From NCBI GenBank assembly GCA_012511095.1, contig JAAZGT010000185.1, positions 1 through 8,121 of the forward strand: a DNA stretch of 8,121 nt, written 5' to 3'. The notes beneath the pieces were generated by a model. That model made no database searches and had not been told where the DNA came from. It was given only the letters and a program-made list of their open reading frames with translations. The DNA is from Alcaligenaceae bacterium (GTDB lineage Bacteria; Pseudomonadota; Gammaproteobacteria; Burkholderiales; Burkholderiaceae_B). Positions 1 through 7,047 of this stretch are shown one piece after another (position 1 is the stretch's first letter; each line of letters opens with the position of its first letter). Position numbers and translations under genes: made by a program.

Positions 1-740
1 GCCCATAACTCTTCAATGACTCGGGTCGGTGCAGTCAGCTCAAAATTATTGTTTTTAGAGTAAACTTGGGCAGGTAGTTGAGGTGAAGGGATTGAGTTCC
101 AGTTCCTATCGGGACCCTGTGGATCAATTAACGCTAGACAAGGTGATCCTAAACAGTCAGCTGCTTGTGCTTGTGCCTCAGTGACTTCTTTACGACTGGC
201 ATAGATTACATCTGACTTAATTCCCATAACAGGCATCATGACAAATCGCCAGCTAATATTCGGTCCAATGCCAAACTCTTCAAGACCCGCTACTTGCCCA
301 TCGGGTACTGATCCTAATAGGTCATTACGACGTGCGGGTCCCAAGTTATAACGCGTCACTTCTACATAATTATGCCGTGCTTCGGGCACTTCAGTTGATG
401 CATTCATACTGTAAGTCACACGATAGCGGGCGTGCGGTAGACTGACTTCTTTACTTTCAAACAATAACATTGCTCGAGTGATGGGGTCTAAATCGGCATC
501 AGGCAGGTTAATCGATGTCTCTCTAGTCGAGTCAGTGGGAAAGTTTTTTTGTGAATAGTAATCACCGTCTATTAATGTGTCTGGATCAACCGTGACATAC
601 TCTTGAGCTTGAATGAAGTCCAACGCACTAGTTTCAAGTTCTGCTAATGCTTGTTGATAGGTTTGGTTGGCCACTGCCGTCTGTCCAGATAAATATAACT
701 GGGTAACTAGTGTTATGGCAAGTACAATACGTGTATTCAT
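1..740 (-). CDS. Secreted protein of unknown function, partial (C-terminus beyond left edge)
   Basis: An open frame starts at ATG 740 and stays open to the left edge, giving 246 visible codons and no stop. The first ~24 residues look like a Sec signal peptide: a short charged start (MNTR), a hydrophobic core (IVLAITLV), and a signal peptidase I site of the AxA type (AVA, residues 22-24, followed by NQ). The mature part is hydrophilic and rich in Asp, Glu and Thr. It has two cysteines five residues apart (C196 and C201, in DCLGSPC) that could form a small disulfide loop. No lipobox is present, so it is more likely periplasmic or exported than a lipoprotein. I do not recognise a family. The start lies 2 bases after the stop of the membrane-protein gene, and an AGGG Shine-Dalgarno sequence sits inside the end of that gene, so the two are almost certainly co-transcribed and probably translationally coupled. 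The reading frame and signal peptide are well supported; the function is unknown. Confidence 0.85.
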   Translation of the reverse strand, partial: MNTRIVLAITLVTQLYLSGQTAVANQTYQQALAELETSALDFIQAQEYVTVDPDTLIDGDYYSQKNFPTDSTRETSINLPDADLDPITRAMLLFESKEVSLPHARYRVTYSMNASTEVPEARHNYVEVTRYNLGPARRNDLLGSVPDGQVAGLEEFGIGPNISWRFVMMPVMGIKSDVIYASRKEVTEAQAQAADCLGSPCLALIDPQGPDRNWNSIPSPQLPAQVYSKNNNFELTAPTRVIEELW

Positions 741-742
741 GA

Positions 743-1735
743 TTATTTACCCTGTGATTCAGTCGGCATAGTGTCAGTCCCAGAAGTGCTTCCAACCCAA
801 CTGACGGCCTTATCTTTTAATTTTACGAACTTGCTAGAAACGCTTGTTAAACGAGACTCCCAAGAGGGGTCAGGGGTTTGTCCTTCGATTGCTTTAAAAT
901 ATGATTGTAATAAGCAGGCAATAGCGAAAGGCTCAAGTAACGCTGCCTTAATCGACCAAGCACACAAAAGAGCAAAAACAACACTTCCTGCAGACCAAGC
1001 TCCAGGCATGTAATAAACCAGTGCCGCTGCTGGTGCTAAAAACAACAAAAACACCAATAATGACAGTCCATAGATAAACAAGGTCAGCCATGTAGCGTTC
1101 TTAAGCATAAGCGATGCGTTTTGTGCGTACAGCACTAAAGCGGTTTGTGCTGACTTCCAAGGGTTCTGGCTTTCAGTTTTGATGGCATAAGCAATAATAA
1201 CCTCATCGATCAAACCAACTGATACACGAAGAAATGCACGTACTAAGCCCATGGCTTGTTGCAGACCGGGTATGGGAAGAATGCTCCCAATCCCTTGTAT
1301 CAATCCTGTAATTGCTGTGATAACGCCCTTAACTAATTGATCAATGATAAATAATACATTCGCTTGTGCGTAACGGCTTTTTACTACTGAACTGGCATAG
1401 TTAATCTGAGATTTTCCGCTCGGAATTGACTGGTTTTCGAGTAACTGCACCATCACCGCGATATGAGCGGCCTTGAGAATGTACAAAATGTATTCTCTAA
1501 GAAAATACATAATCCCTGCCGTTAAGCCAAAACCAATTGCTCCACCCCAAAAGGCAGCCGCTAATCGAAAGCTCTCGTCACCCAGTCCGCCGATGCCCCA
1601 ACCTATGCTTGAGCCTACACCTGTCATCAGAACGTAAGCCAGCGTAATGCCAAAATAAACTGCACAGCGCAATAAAATAAATGGCATCGTTTGACCCATT
1701 AATGTCAACGATCGTTTGATACTAAAATCCCACAT
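743..1735 (-). CDS. Polytopic inner-membrane protein of unknown function
   Basis: This encodes a 330-residue protein with several strongly hydrophobic stretches: about residues 19-41, 59-79, 83-99, a glycine-rich segment near 130-160, and a long pair near 217-275. These suggest roughly four to six membrane passes. The first two segments are separated by a Gly-rich loop (residues 39-52). The C-terminal ~45 residues are polar, rich in Ser, Thr and Lys, and probably cytoplasmic or periplasmic tail. No catalytic motif, Walker box or known transporter signature is visible, and I do not recognise the family. The ATG at 1735 is preceded by AAGGA at a spacing of about 6 bases, a good Shine-Dalgarno sequence, and no better start lies upstream. 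The gene follows the response regulator after 98 bases and is followed after 2 bases by a secreted protein, so these two form a pair. The response regulator may control it or it may be read through from that operon, but this is inference. Confidence 0.85.
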   Translation of the reverse strand: MWDFSIKRSLTLMGQTMPFILLRCAVYFGITLAYVLMTGVGSSIGWGIGGLGDESFRLAAAFWGGAIGFGLTAGIMYFLREYILYILKAAHIAVMVQLLENQSIPSGKSQINYASSVVKSRYAQANVLFIIDQLVKGVITAITGLIQGIGSILPIPGLQQAMGLVRAFLRVSVGLIDEVIIAYAIKTESQNPWKSAQTALVLYAQNASLMLKNATWLTLFIYGLSLLVFLLFLAPAAALVYYMPGAWSAGSVVFALLCAWSIKAALLEPFAIACLLQSYFKAIEGQTPDPSWESRLTSVSSKFVKLKDKAVSWVGSTSGTDTMPTESQGK

Positions 1736-1808
1736 ATACGTTCCTTTTTAATTATGCTCTGACTAACTGAAAATAACGCATTATTTAAAGTGTAACGGAA
1801 ATGTATCT

Positions 1809-1835
1809 AAAAAGAACCGTACAAATAGACGGGTT
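1809..1835 (-). terminator. Weak candidate Rho-independent terminator after the response regulator
   Basis: Read on the minus strand, an imperfect stem is formed by AACCCGT (one bulged C) and ACGGTT, with an 8-base loop, followed by C and a run of five T. The 5' arm overlaps the stop codon of the response regulator gene. The stem is short and only partly GC-rich, so termination would be weak at best, and transcription could continue into the membrane-protein gene. Confidence 0.3.
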
Positions 1836-2919
1836 ATGGAGTGCATTCTTGATTAACGCACGCAGGTAAGGTTAATAATAAAGCGATCAGATCGGCTTGT
1901 CGGTTAGTATTAGTTTTTTGAAAAATGTTACGTTTATGAAAAGCCACAGTGGTTAAGGAAATATCGAATCTTTTTGCGATTTGATCCGGTCGTAAGCCTT
2001 GAGCAAAAGCCCAAGCAATACGACCTTCGGTGGGTGTTAATTTGAAAAGAGATTCAAGCGCTTTAATCGGTATAGGTTCATTATTACCACTTGCACTAAT
2101 AAACAGTGCTATAGCAACGAAGTTGTCATCGTCAGATATGACATCGTGGTGTGTGCAAACAGTAACTAGTAAATCTCGCTGTTCATTTGAACGTGGAATG
2201 GACAGGAATTCGGTATATTCTTGTTGATTTAAGGCAGCGTTAATCGCTATACGAATAGCTGAATACAAACCATCACAGTTTAATATGCCGCCGACGCTGA
2301 AAATACTTCTTGCAGCAGGGTCAATGCACTCAAATAGCAACCGCTGGGCAGAGGTATTGGCAAATACGATAGTACCGTCACGATCGAGTAGAATAACCCC
2401 ACCCGTAACTAAATTAAACATGTTAGCCAAGCGACGAAAAGTTTGATTATCAAACTGATGTTGCCTGTTTATTGGTTTAGTTGGTCGATTTGGTGTGTCA
2501 CTCAATTTATGACGCACTCGCTGTACCTGACGAAGGCGTGCAGCAATAGTTGCCAACATCAGATCAAAATTAACTGGTTTCACCAGATAGTCATCAGCGC
2601 CGGCGTACTTGCCTTGGATAATTTGATGAGAACCATCCTGAGCGCTTAGAAAGACAAAAGGTACGTCTGATAAACTGTGCATGGTTTCACGCACCAAATG
2701 CAGTAGTGTGTAACCATCCATCACTGGCATAGCTATATCACAAAGTATCAAGTCGGGGCGACAAATTTTAAGTTGATTCAAAGCATCTTGACCGTTTACC
2801 GCTTCTATAACACGATAGCCTGCATCTAACAGTTCTTGAGTTAAGATTTCACGCAAGTCTTGTTCGTCTTCGATCCACAGAATAGTTGCTTGCGCTTCTT
2901 TGTTAATGGTTTCTTTCAT
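1834..2919 (-). CDS. Response regulator: receiver, PAS-like region and LuxR-type HTH
   Basis: This 361-residue protein is a DNA-binding response regulator. The receiver domain (about 11-130) has the acidic pair E17/D18, the phosphoacceptor D61 (in LILCDIAMPVMDG), S92 in the Thr/Ser position and the conserved K114 followed by Pro, so it should be phosphorylatable. The region around 160-275 looks PAS-like, with a phrase typical of PAS cores (ILLDRDGTIVFAN). The C-terminus (294-350) is a LuxR/GerE-type helix-turn-helix that starts LTPTEGRIA, with the recognition region near 311-336 (DQIAKRFDIS, then NIFQKT). The order receiver-PAS-LuxR is less common than the plain NarL layout; the PAS part might bind a ligand or mediate dimerisation. 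The ATG at 2919 lies 1 base after the kinase stop codon. Its AAGGGGG Shine-Dalgarno sequence is inside the kinase's last codons, so translation is coupled. The obvious partner is the upstream kinase. The DNA targets are not known; the neighbouring genes are candidates. Confidence 0.93.
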   Translation of the reverse strand: MKETINKEAQATILWIEDEQDLREILTQELLDAGYRVIEAVNGQDALNQLKICRPDLILCDIAMPVMDGYTLLHLVRETMHSLSDVPFVFLSAQDGSHQIIQGKYAGADDYLVKPVNFDLMLATIAARLRQVQRVRHKLSDTPNRPTKPINRQHQFDNQTFRRLANMFNLVTGGVILLDRDGTIVFANTSAQRLLFECIDPAARSIFSVGGILNCDGLYSAIRIAINAALNQQEYTEFLSIPRSNEQRDLLVTVCTHHDVISDDDNFVAIALFISASGNNEPIPIKALESLFKLTPTEGRIAWAFAQGLRPDQIAKRFDISLTTVAFHKRNIFQKTNTNRQADLIALLLTLPACVNQECTP

Positions 2920-2920
2920 A

Positions 2921-4330
2921 CTATTCCCCCTTGTCAGAGGTCAAATCGTGTCTTTTTCTACTAATAATGTTCGTCGCATCATTTAGCTTAGGTAGACAGA
3001 GCACAAAAGTGGAGCCTTCCCCTGGTTCAGAGTGTGCAGAAAGTTTGCCCTGTTGTAATGTAGTAAGTTCAGCCGCAATATAAAGCCCAATGCCGGTTCC
3101 GTCTACATCAGTCGCTGTATTCGCTCTGAAATAACGAGTGAAAATGTGTGGCATATCATCCGCAGATATGCCTTTGCCGTTATCGCGTACGGCACAGCAT
3201 ACCCACCCGTTGTCTTGATAAATGCGCACATAGACAGTCATGTGTTCATCTGAAAATTTGAGCGCATTTGATAAGAGATTATCAATAATTTGGAGGGTTA
3301 AAACTGGATCGCATATAACAGTTGAAACGCCATGTGTTTGATTCAGAAGTTGAATCTTTCTTGTAGGCGAAAGAGGATGTTGTTCGTTTATAGCTAGCTG
3401 TGCCAGATGAGCTAAACAACATTGCTTCATCGTTACTTCAGCTTGTGTCACAAAACGATCAGCTTGCAAAATTTTCTCAATTAGGTAAGTTAACCGTTTT
3501 GTGGCCTCCCAAGCTTTAGCGGCTCGTAGCTGTACCTCATCAGCATCCATCCGATCACCTGCACGAATCAATCTTTGCATAGTTGCATCAATAATAGTTA
3601 GAGGCGTACGAAACTGATGTGAGACCATAGAGCCAAAACTGCGATACAACTCGCTTAGTTGGCGTTCGTTTTCAAGCTGTTTAAGTAAATCTATCTCTCG
3701 CTGTTGCTTACGTTGATTACTTTTATTTTTCTTTAATGCTAGAAGTAATTGTATTGATATGATTGCACTTGCTATCCAGATACCTATCATTAAAACTAAA
3801 ATAGTTAGTACCCCATTGCGATAAGCATCAATCTGAGCGCCCGCTTCATCCCACTGCTCAAGCGTTGATTTGTTGGACGCTTTAAGCAATAAATTATTGA
3901 GCGTATCTAAGGCAGTAAGCATTGATTCATAATCTCTAGTTGTTGCCTCAATTGTGTCAAGTTTATTTCCTAGATGCAGTACGGCCTCTGTCTGGGTGGC
4001 AATCATGTCTGCCATACCGATCCTTTGCAGACTGCGTTTTTGTGGCCCGTCTTCTAGCATGCTTACACGGCTTAAGAACATTTGGTAGCGATGTGATAGA
4101 TCATGACTCGATGCTTGGTTGAGAAGACGGTGCTGAATGGCATTGGCAAGTAGCAGGCTTTTAATATGAGTCTGATACATCACCCACGTCATGTTGGCGT
4201 TGACATTGTTGCGCATTGTTCGTTTAATTTCATGAAGGCGAAAAAGCGTAACGCTCAACAAAATTGTCAATACTACAATTGCTATTATTGAAAGGGTATA
4301 GCTCAAAATACTGGAGCGCATAAGACTCAT
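2921..4330 (-). CDS. Membrane-bound sensor histidine kinase
   Basis: This 469-residue protein is a complete class I-type sensor kinase. It has a transmembrane helix at about 10-31, a presumed periplasmic region of about 140 residues (32-173) that looks largely helical, and a second transmembrane helix at about 174-197. A charged, coiled-coil-like linker (200-230) then leads into the HisKA domain, where the phosphorylated residue is H238 (in MVSHQFRTPL). The ATPase domain carries the N box around N355 (DNLLSNALKFS), the G1 box DNGKGI at 383-388, an F box near 397-401, and the G2 box GTGIGL at 411-416, followed by a serine/glycine-rich end typical of HATPase_c. All catalytic motifs are intact. 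No HAMP, PAS or GAF domain is recognised between the second helix and HisKA. The ATG at 4330 has AGGAA about 5 bases upstream and lies 12 bases after the gene for an exported SUOX-like protein, which may feed a signal to the periplasmic region. It overlaps the response regulator's ribosome binding site at its 3' end. Confidence 0.94.
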   Translation of the reverse strand: MSLMRSSILSYTLSIIAIVVLTILLSVTLFRLHEIKRTMRNNVNANMTWVMYQTHIKSLLLANAIQHRLLNQASSHDLSHRYQMFLSRVSMLEDGPQKRSLQRIGMADMIATQTEAVLHLGNKLDTIEATTRDYESMLTALDTLNNLLLKASNKSTLEQWDEAGAQIDAYRNGVLTILVLMIGIWIASAIISIQLLLALKKNKSNQRKQQREIDLLKQLENERQLSELYRSFGSMVSHQFRTPLTIIDATMQRLIRAGDRMDADEVQLRAAKAWEATKRLTYLIEKILQADRFVTQAEVTMKQCCLAHLAQLAINEQHPLSPTRKIQLLNQTHGVSTVICDPVLTLQIIDNLLSNALKFSDEHMTVYVRIYQDNGWVCCAVRDNGKGISADDMPHIFTRYFRANTATDVDGTGIGLYIAAELTTLQQGKLSAHSEPGEGSTFVLCLPKLNDATNIISRKRHDLTSDKGE

Positions 4331-4342
4331 ACCGTTTCCTAT

Positions 4343-4903
4343 TTACTTTACTGTCAGGCGATGCAATTGCCATACCCACCGGGAGTCGTAGCGAATATCT
4401 TGTAATTGTGGCCAAGCATTGCGTGGATAAATAATCCAAAATGGTCCTTTTCCGGAGGGAAGTAAGCGCTCTCCATCCATATGCGTAGCCAATAAAACAT
4501 CATAATCATAAAAATCGCTAATGGGTATGTCTATGCGATAATTATTGAGTGCTTTGGCCGTCACCATATCGCCTTCTGCTAACACTAGGTTGAGTAAGTC
4601 GCGTAACAGAAAACCATCAAATTGTCTGATGCCATCAGTAACCGATGTTGTGGTATGTAAACGATGTTGCGGCAAACGCTGAATGATTGCGTTATCGAGA
4701 TGCGCTTCACCCGAGACATTAGTACGATTTATCGAACCGTTCACTATCAAAAGGACCTCTCCTGATGGTGGGGGCAAGTTGGTAGGTATCTTGTTAACTA
4801 ATTCGTTGGCAAAAGCTTGCTGTATTAGGTTTAAGGTGGTAAAAAAAGACCATAACCCTAATATCAAAATCCATTGCCGGTTCTGCCCCATCGTATGTTG
4901 CAT
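4343..4903 (-). CDS. Periplasmic oxidoreductase molybdopterin-binding-like (SUOX-like fold) protein lacking cysteine
   Basis: Started at ATG 4903 this is a 186-residue exported protein. The frame can be extended to a TTG at 4930, but the ATG is preceded by GGGGGAAGT, a strong Shine-Dalgarno sequence, and is followed at once by a signal peptide (hydrophobic core WILILGLWSFF, cleavage after AFA at residue 32). The mature part resembles small proteins with the sulfite-oxidase-type molybdopterin-binding fold: an early strand VLLIVNGSI (50-58), LPQH near 77-80, FDGFLLRDLL (95-104), ALNNYRIDIP (118-127), KGPFWIIYP (152-160), and a final segment with SRWVWQL. Length and motif order fit this short, stand-alone group rather than full sulfite oxidase or MsrP. 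No cysteine occurs anywhere, so the usual molybdenum-ligating Cys is missing. It is the first gene of an operon with a histidine kinase and a response regulator. A sensing or accessory role is therefore my inference, not a demonstrated function. Confidence 0.82.
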   Translation of the reverse strand: MQHTMGQNRQWILILGLWSFFTTLNLIQQAFANELVNKIPTNLPPPSGEVLLIVNGSINRTNVSGEAHLDNAIIQRLPQHRLHTTTSVTDGIRQFDGFLLRDLLNLVLAEGDMVTAKALNNYRIDIPISDFYDYDVLLATHMDGERLLPSGKGPFWIIYPRNAWPQLQDIRYDSRWVWQLHRLTVK

Positions 4904-4938
4904 ACTTCCCCCAGAGCTGAAATGTCTCAAAGTCTATG

Positions 4939-4974
4939 CCTGTTATTTATCCGATTTATTGTGTCTAGAACAGG
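4939..4974 (-). other. Inverted repeat in the leader of the signalling operon
   Basis: On the minus strand CCTGTT and AACAGG form a perfect 6-base inverted repeat separated by 24 bases. Two further A-T pairs are possible around a one-base bulge. It lies between the proposed promoter and the ATG at 4903. The intervening sequence contains ATAAAT twice, 2 bases apart... as a short direct repeat. It could be a leader hairpin or a regulator half-site pair, but a 6-base repeat also arises by chance. Confidence 0.25.
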
Positions 4975-5005
4975 ATGCTTATCAATAGTAGTTATTATTA
5001 ATTGC

Positions 5006-5034
5006 ACTATAACAAGATTTACACAATGAAACAA
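5006..5034 (-). promoter_or_regulatory. Candidate sigma-70-type promoter for the SUOX-like/kinase/regulator operon
   Basis: On the minus strand a TATAGT box (5 of 6 matches to TATAAT) lies exactly 17 bases after TTGTTT (3 of 6 matches to TTGACA). The downstream sequence is AT-rich. Transcription would begin near position 4999 and leave a leader of roughly 95 bases before the ATG at 4903. The spacing and -10 are good while the -35 is weak, which fits a promoter that needs an activator. It lies only about 10 bases beyond the VWA stop codon. Confidence 0.5.
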
Positions 5035-5042
5035 AGACATAC

Positions 5043-6788
5043 TTAAGGGTTTGGGGTTACCTCTAGTTGTGTGCTTGTTAAGATTTCCTTGGTTTCACGC
5101 ATCATGTATCTTATTTGATATAGACCAGGGATTGCTGGTGCATGCACAAATAATGGGCTACCTTGTGTCACTCGTGTGGCGACAATGGCTGCGGTCTCAG
5201 GAGTAGCATCTATCGGCACGACCTCAATAAAATCCTGTCGATTTCCTGGACCACTCCAAGTCACTTCAATGACAGTGCCGGCAGCAACAGAAGCGGGTGC
5301 GCTTATACTACCAGCCGTGTCTGTCAAAGAAAGCGGTAAACTGGCTAAGATGCGTTTTGACGAGTCCATAATATAGCGCAGCTCATAATCTCCCAGCTCT
5401 GTCGGCAATTGAATCGATACAGGTGAACCCGAAGAGGTGCGTGCATAATCCAAGTATTTATTAGCAGGCGCACCTTTAGGAACAATAGTGACATAGTCTG
5501 AGCGATTATTTGGTCCAGACCATTCCACCGTGACTTTGCCTCCTGGCACAGCAGTATTCATTATCTCTAATTGCGCGGAGACAGGTTCAATAGTTAGCGG
5601 TTGTGATGCCAGTACTCGCTTGGAAATGTCTAAAACATAACGTATTTCGTATTTCCCTAAACCGTCTGGTACCAAAAATTTGACTGGATTGCCAGATGTG
5701 GTACGAGCATAATCATTGTATTCCTTGTCCGGAGCACCGATTTCGACAACGGTGATGTAATCACCCGGACTATTGGGGCCAGTCCATTGGACTTCTATTG
5801 TTCCGCCTGCTCCAATCCGATCAGGGCCCGAAACGGTGGCTTCAACAGGAATTAACTCAATGGCTTGTTTAGCCAGTACCTTTGTGTTTTTGTCTTGTAC
5901 ATAACGTATTTCATGAGGCCCAATGGCATCGGGTGCCTGCAATTTTAGTGTTGGACCTTTTGTTGTTCGTTTATATACACCATAATCAGCATCTTTTGCT
6001 TCCGGTTTGACGATCGTGATGTAATCACTGGCTTCACTTGGTCCGCTCCATGTGATTTCAATAACAGTGCCTGCTTTGGCCATCTCAGGCGCTTCTATTG
6101 TTACTAATGACGAAGCTGGAGGTGCTAAAGGTGCTGGTGCAGCAATTTCAGGAATAGTGACAGTTTGTGTTGCTAGAATTGCCTTATTCATCGCATTGGT
6201 CAAATTTGCCGCATTGCTAGCTTCAAAGTACTGTCCGCCGGTGTTGTGTGCGAGACAAGCAACTTGTTCGCCTTGTTGTTTGGTAAGACCGAATCCTACG
6301 ACGTGTGCAGTAAAATCTACGCCACTTTGCTTAAGTTCGGTACCTAGCGCACAAGGATCCGCTTGACAGGTTTCTTCACCATCCGTAATTAAAATGACGG
6401 TAGCCTTATCTTCAGTGTATCGTAAGGCCGTAGCCGCTTGTTGCACAGCTGCTGACAATGGCGTCTTACCAAGGAAATTCATGTTTTGCACAGCTTGCAG
6501 TATGGTTGTTTTATTATCCTTTCCAAGTGGTACCAACATTTCAATATCTGTGCAACTACCTTTTTCACGATGGCCATAAGCCATTAGACCGAGTGCCATG
6601 GAATCAGGTGTATTTTCGAGCATGTTGCGCAAAGCCTCGCGAGCAAGCTCATGCTTTGGTTTGCCATCTATTTGTCCCCACATAGAGCCTGAACCATCAA
6701 ATACGATGATGGCTTTTTCATCAGCGAGCGCATAAGTACTCGTTGTTAGCATTATAAATAAAGCAAGTGGTCTAAATACTTTCAACAT
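5043..6788 (-). CDS. Secreted VWA-domain protein with four C-terminal Ig-like repeats
   Basis: Started at ATG 6788 this encodes 581 residues. The frame extends upstream to a TTG at 6857, but the ATG has GGAG 6 bases upstream and opens directly into a signal peptide (MLKVFRPLALF..., cleavage after ALA at residue 22). A VWA domain covers about 25-205. Its metal-ion-dependent adhesion site is complete: D31, S33 and S35 in DGSGS, T109 in KTPLSAA, and D136 in ITDGEET. Four cysteines (79, 141, 146, 178) all lie in this domain and could form two disulfides in the periplasm. A Pro/Ala-rich linker (about 213-227) leads to four Ig-like repeats with W-S/T-G-P and IRY motifs. The composition fits a cell-envelope or extracellular adhesion or scaffolding protein that binds a partner through a divalent metal. 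No C-terminal anchor, transmembrane helix or LPXTG motif is seen. No clear terminator follows the stop, so read-through toward the signalling operon is possible. Confidence 0.9.
   Translation of the reverse strand: MLKVFRPLALFIMLTTSTYALADEKAIIVFDGSGSMWGQIDGKPKHELAREALRNMLENTPDSMALGLMAYGHREKGSCTDIEMLVPLGKDNKTTILQAVQNMNFLGKTPLSAAVQQAATALRYTEDKATVILITDGEETCQADPCALGTELKQSGVDFTAHVVGFGLTKQQGEQVACLAHNTGGQYFEASNAANLTNAMNKAILATQTVTIPEIAAPAPLAPPASSLVTIEAPEMAKAGTVIEITWSGPSEASDYITIVKPEAKDADYGVYKRTTKGPTLKLQAPDAIGPHEIRYVQDKNTKVLAKQAIELIPVEATVSGPDRIGAGGTIEVQWTGPNSPGDYITVVEIGAPDKEYNDYARTTSGNPVKFLVPDGLGKYEIRYVLDISKRVLASQPLTIEPVSAQLEIMNTAVPGGKVTVEWSGPNNRSDYVTIVPKGAPANKYLDYARTSSGSPVSIQLPTELGDYELRYIMDSSKRILASLPLSLTDTAGSISAPASVAAGTVIEVTWSGPGNRQDFIEVVPIDATPETAAIVATRVTQGSPLFVHAPAIPGLYQIRYMMRETKEILTSTQLEVTPNP
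5046..6107 (-). repeat. Four tandem 88-residue Ig-like repeats encoded in the VWA gene
   Basis: The repeats cover residues 228-315, 316-403, 404-491 and 492-581. The conserved Trp of the W-S/T-G-P motif falls at 247, 335, 423 and 511, an exact 88-residue spacing. Each unit then has D-Y/F-I/V about 8 residues later, a Gly before the IRY/LRY strand (residues 294, 382, 470 and 559), and a closing (I/V)LA/T strand. Repeats 2 and 3 are the most alike, sharing DYART-SG-PV. Repeat 4 is the most diverged, with DFIEV and one extra residue before IRY. DNA identity between units is visibly lower than protein similarity, so the duplications are old. Confidence 0.88.
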
Positions 6789-6802
6789 ACGAAACTCCAA
6801 GC

Positions 6803-6814
6803 AACACCGGTGTT
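6803..6814. promoter_or_regulatory. Perfect 12-base palindrome just upstream of the VWA start
   Basis: The sequence AACACCGGTGTT is its own reverse complement and ends 14 bases upstream of the VWA ATG, just before the ribosome binding site. A perfect palindrome here could be a repressor site or, in RNA, a small stem (no loop, so a hairpin would be strained). No second copy is seen elsewhere in the window. No convincing -10/-35 pair was found close to it, so its role is open. Confidence 0.35.
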
Positions 6815-7047
6815 CAGTTAGAACATACTTGCGGCGCATATCTATAAATTGCGACAATCGTTTATCTTGATATTTTGTCTATTTTAATGGTGCACTCTTA
6901 GTCTGTCGCCGTCTGTTTGTATAGGTATGAAGCTGCACAAAAAGATGATGTGCTTAAATATTGAAAAGTTTTTTAAAACATTGGAAGCGCAATCAGCTTG
7001 TTGCTTTGAGAGTTGTGTTTGGGAAAACTGCAGGTTGCCAACTCATA

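Noticed and set aside
1736..1833. Promoter for the membrane-protein gene
   Set aside because: A TAAATA-like -10 is present, but the best -35 at 17 bases (TTAGAT) is too weak to call.
4230..4439. Minus-strand open frame of 69 codons spanning the junction of the SUOX-like and kinase genes
   Set aside because: It overlaps two well-supported genes in another frame and has no features of its own.
4683..4988. Plus-strand open frame of 101 codons opposite the SUOX-like gene and its leader
   Set aside because: It lies antisense to a supported gene, lacks a Shine-Dalgarno sequence, and reads as low-complexity shadow sequence.
6052..6366. Plus-strand open frames inside the VWA gene, including one of 104 codons
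   Set aside because: These lie antisense to a gene with clear domain structure and show no ribosome binding site or recognisable protein features.
6858..7047. Stretch between uvrA and the VWA gene
   Set aside because: I searched it for a uvrA terminator, a VWA promoter and small genes. I found only an AT-rich GTTTT/AAAAC repeat and weak -10-like boxes without a matching -35, none good enough to annotate.
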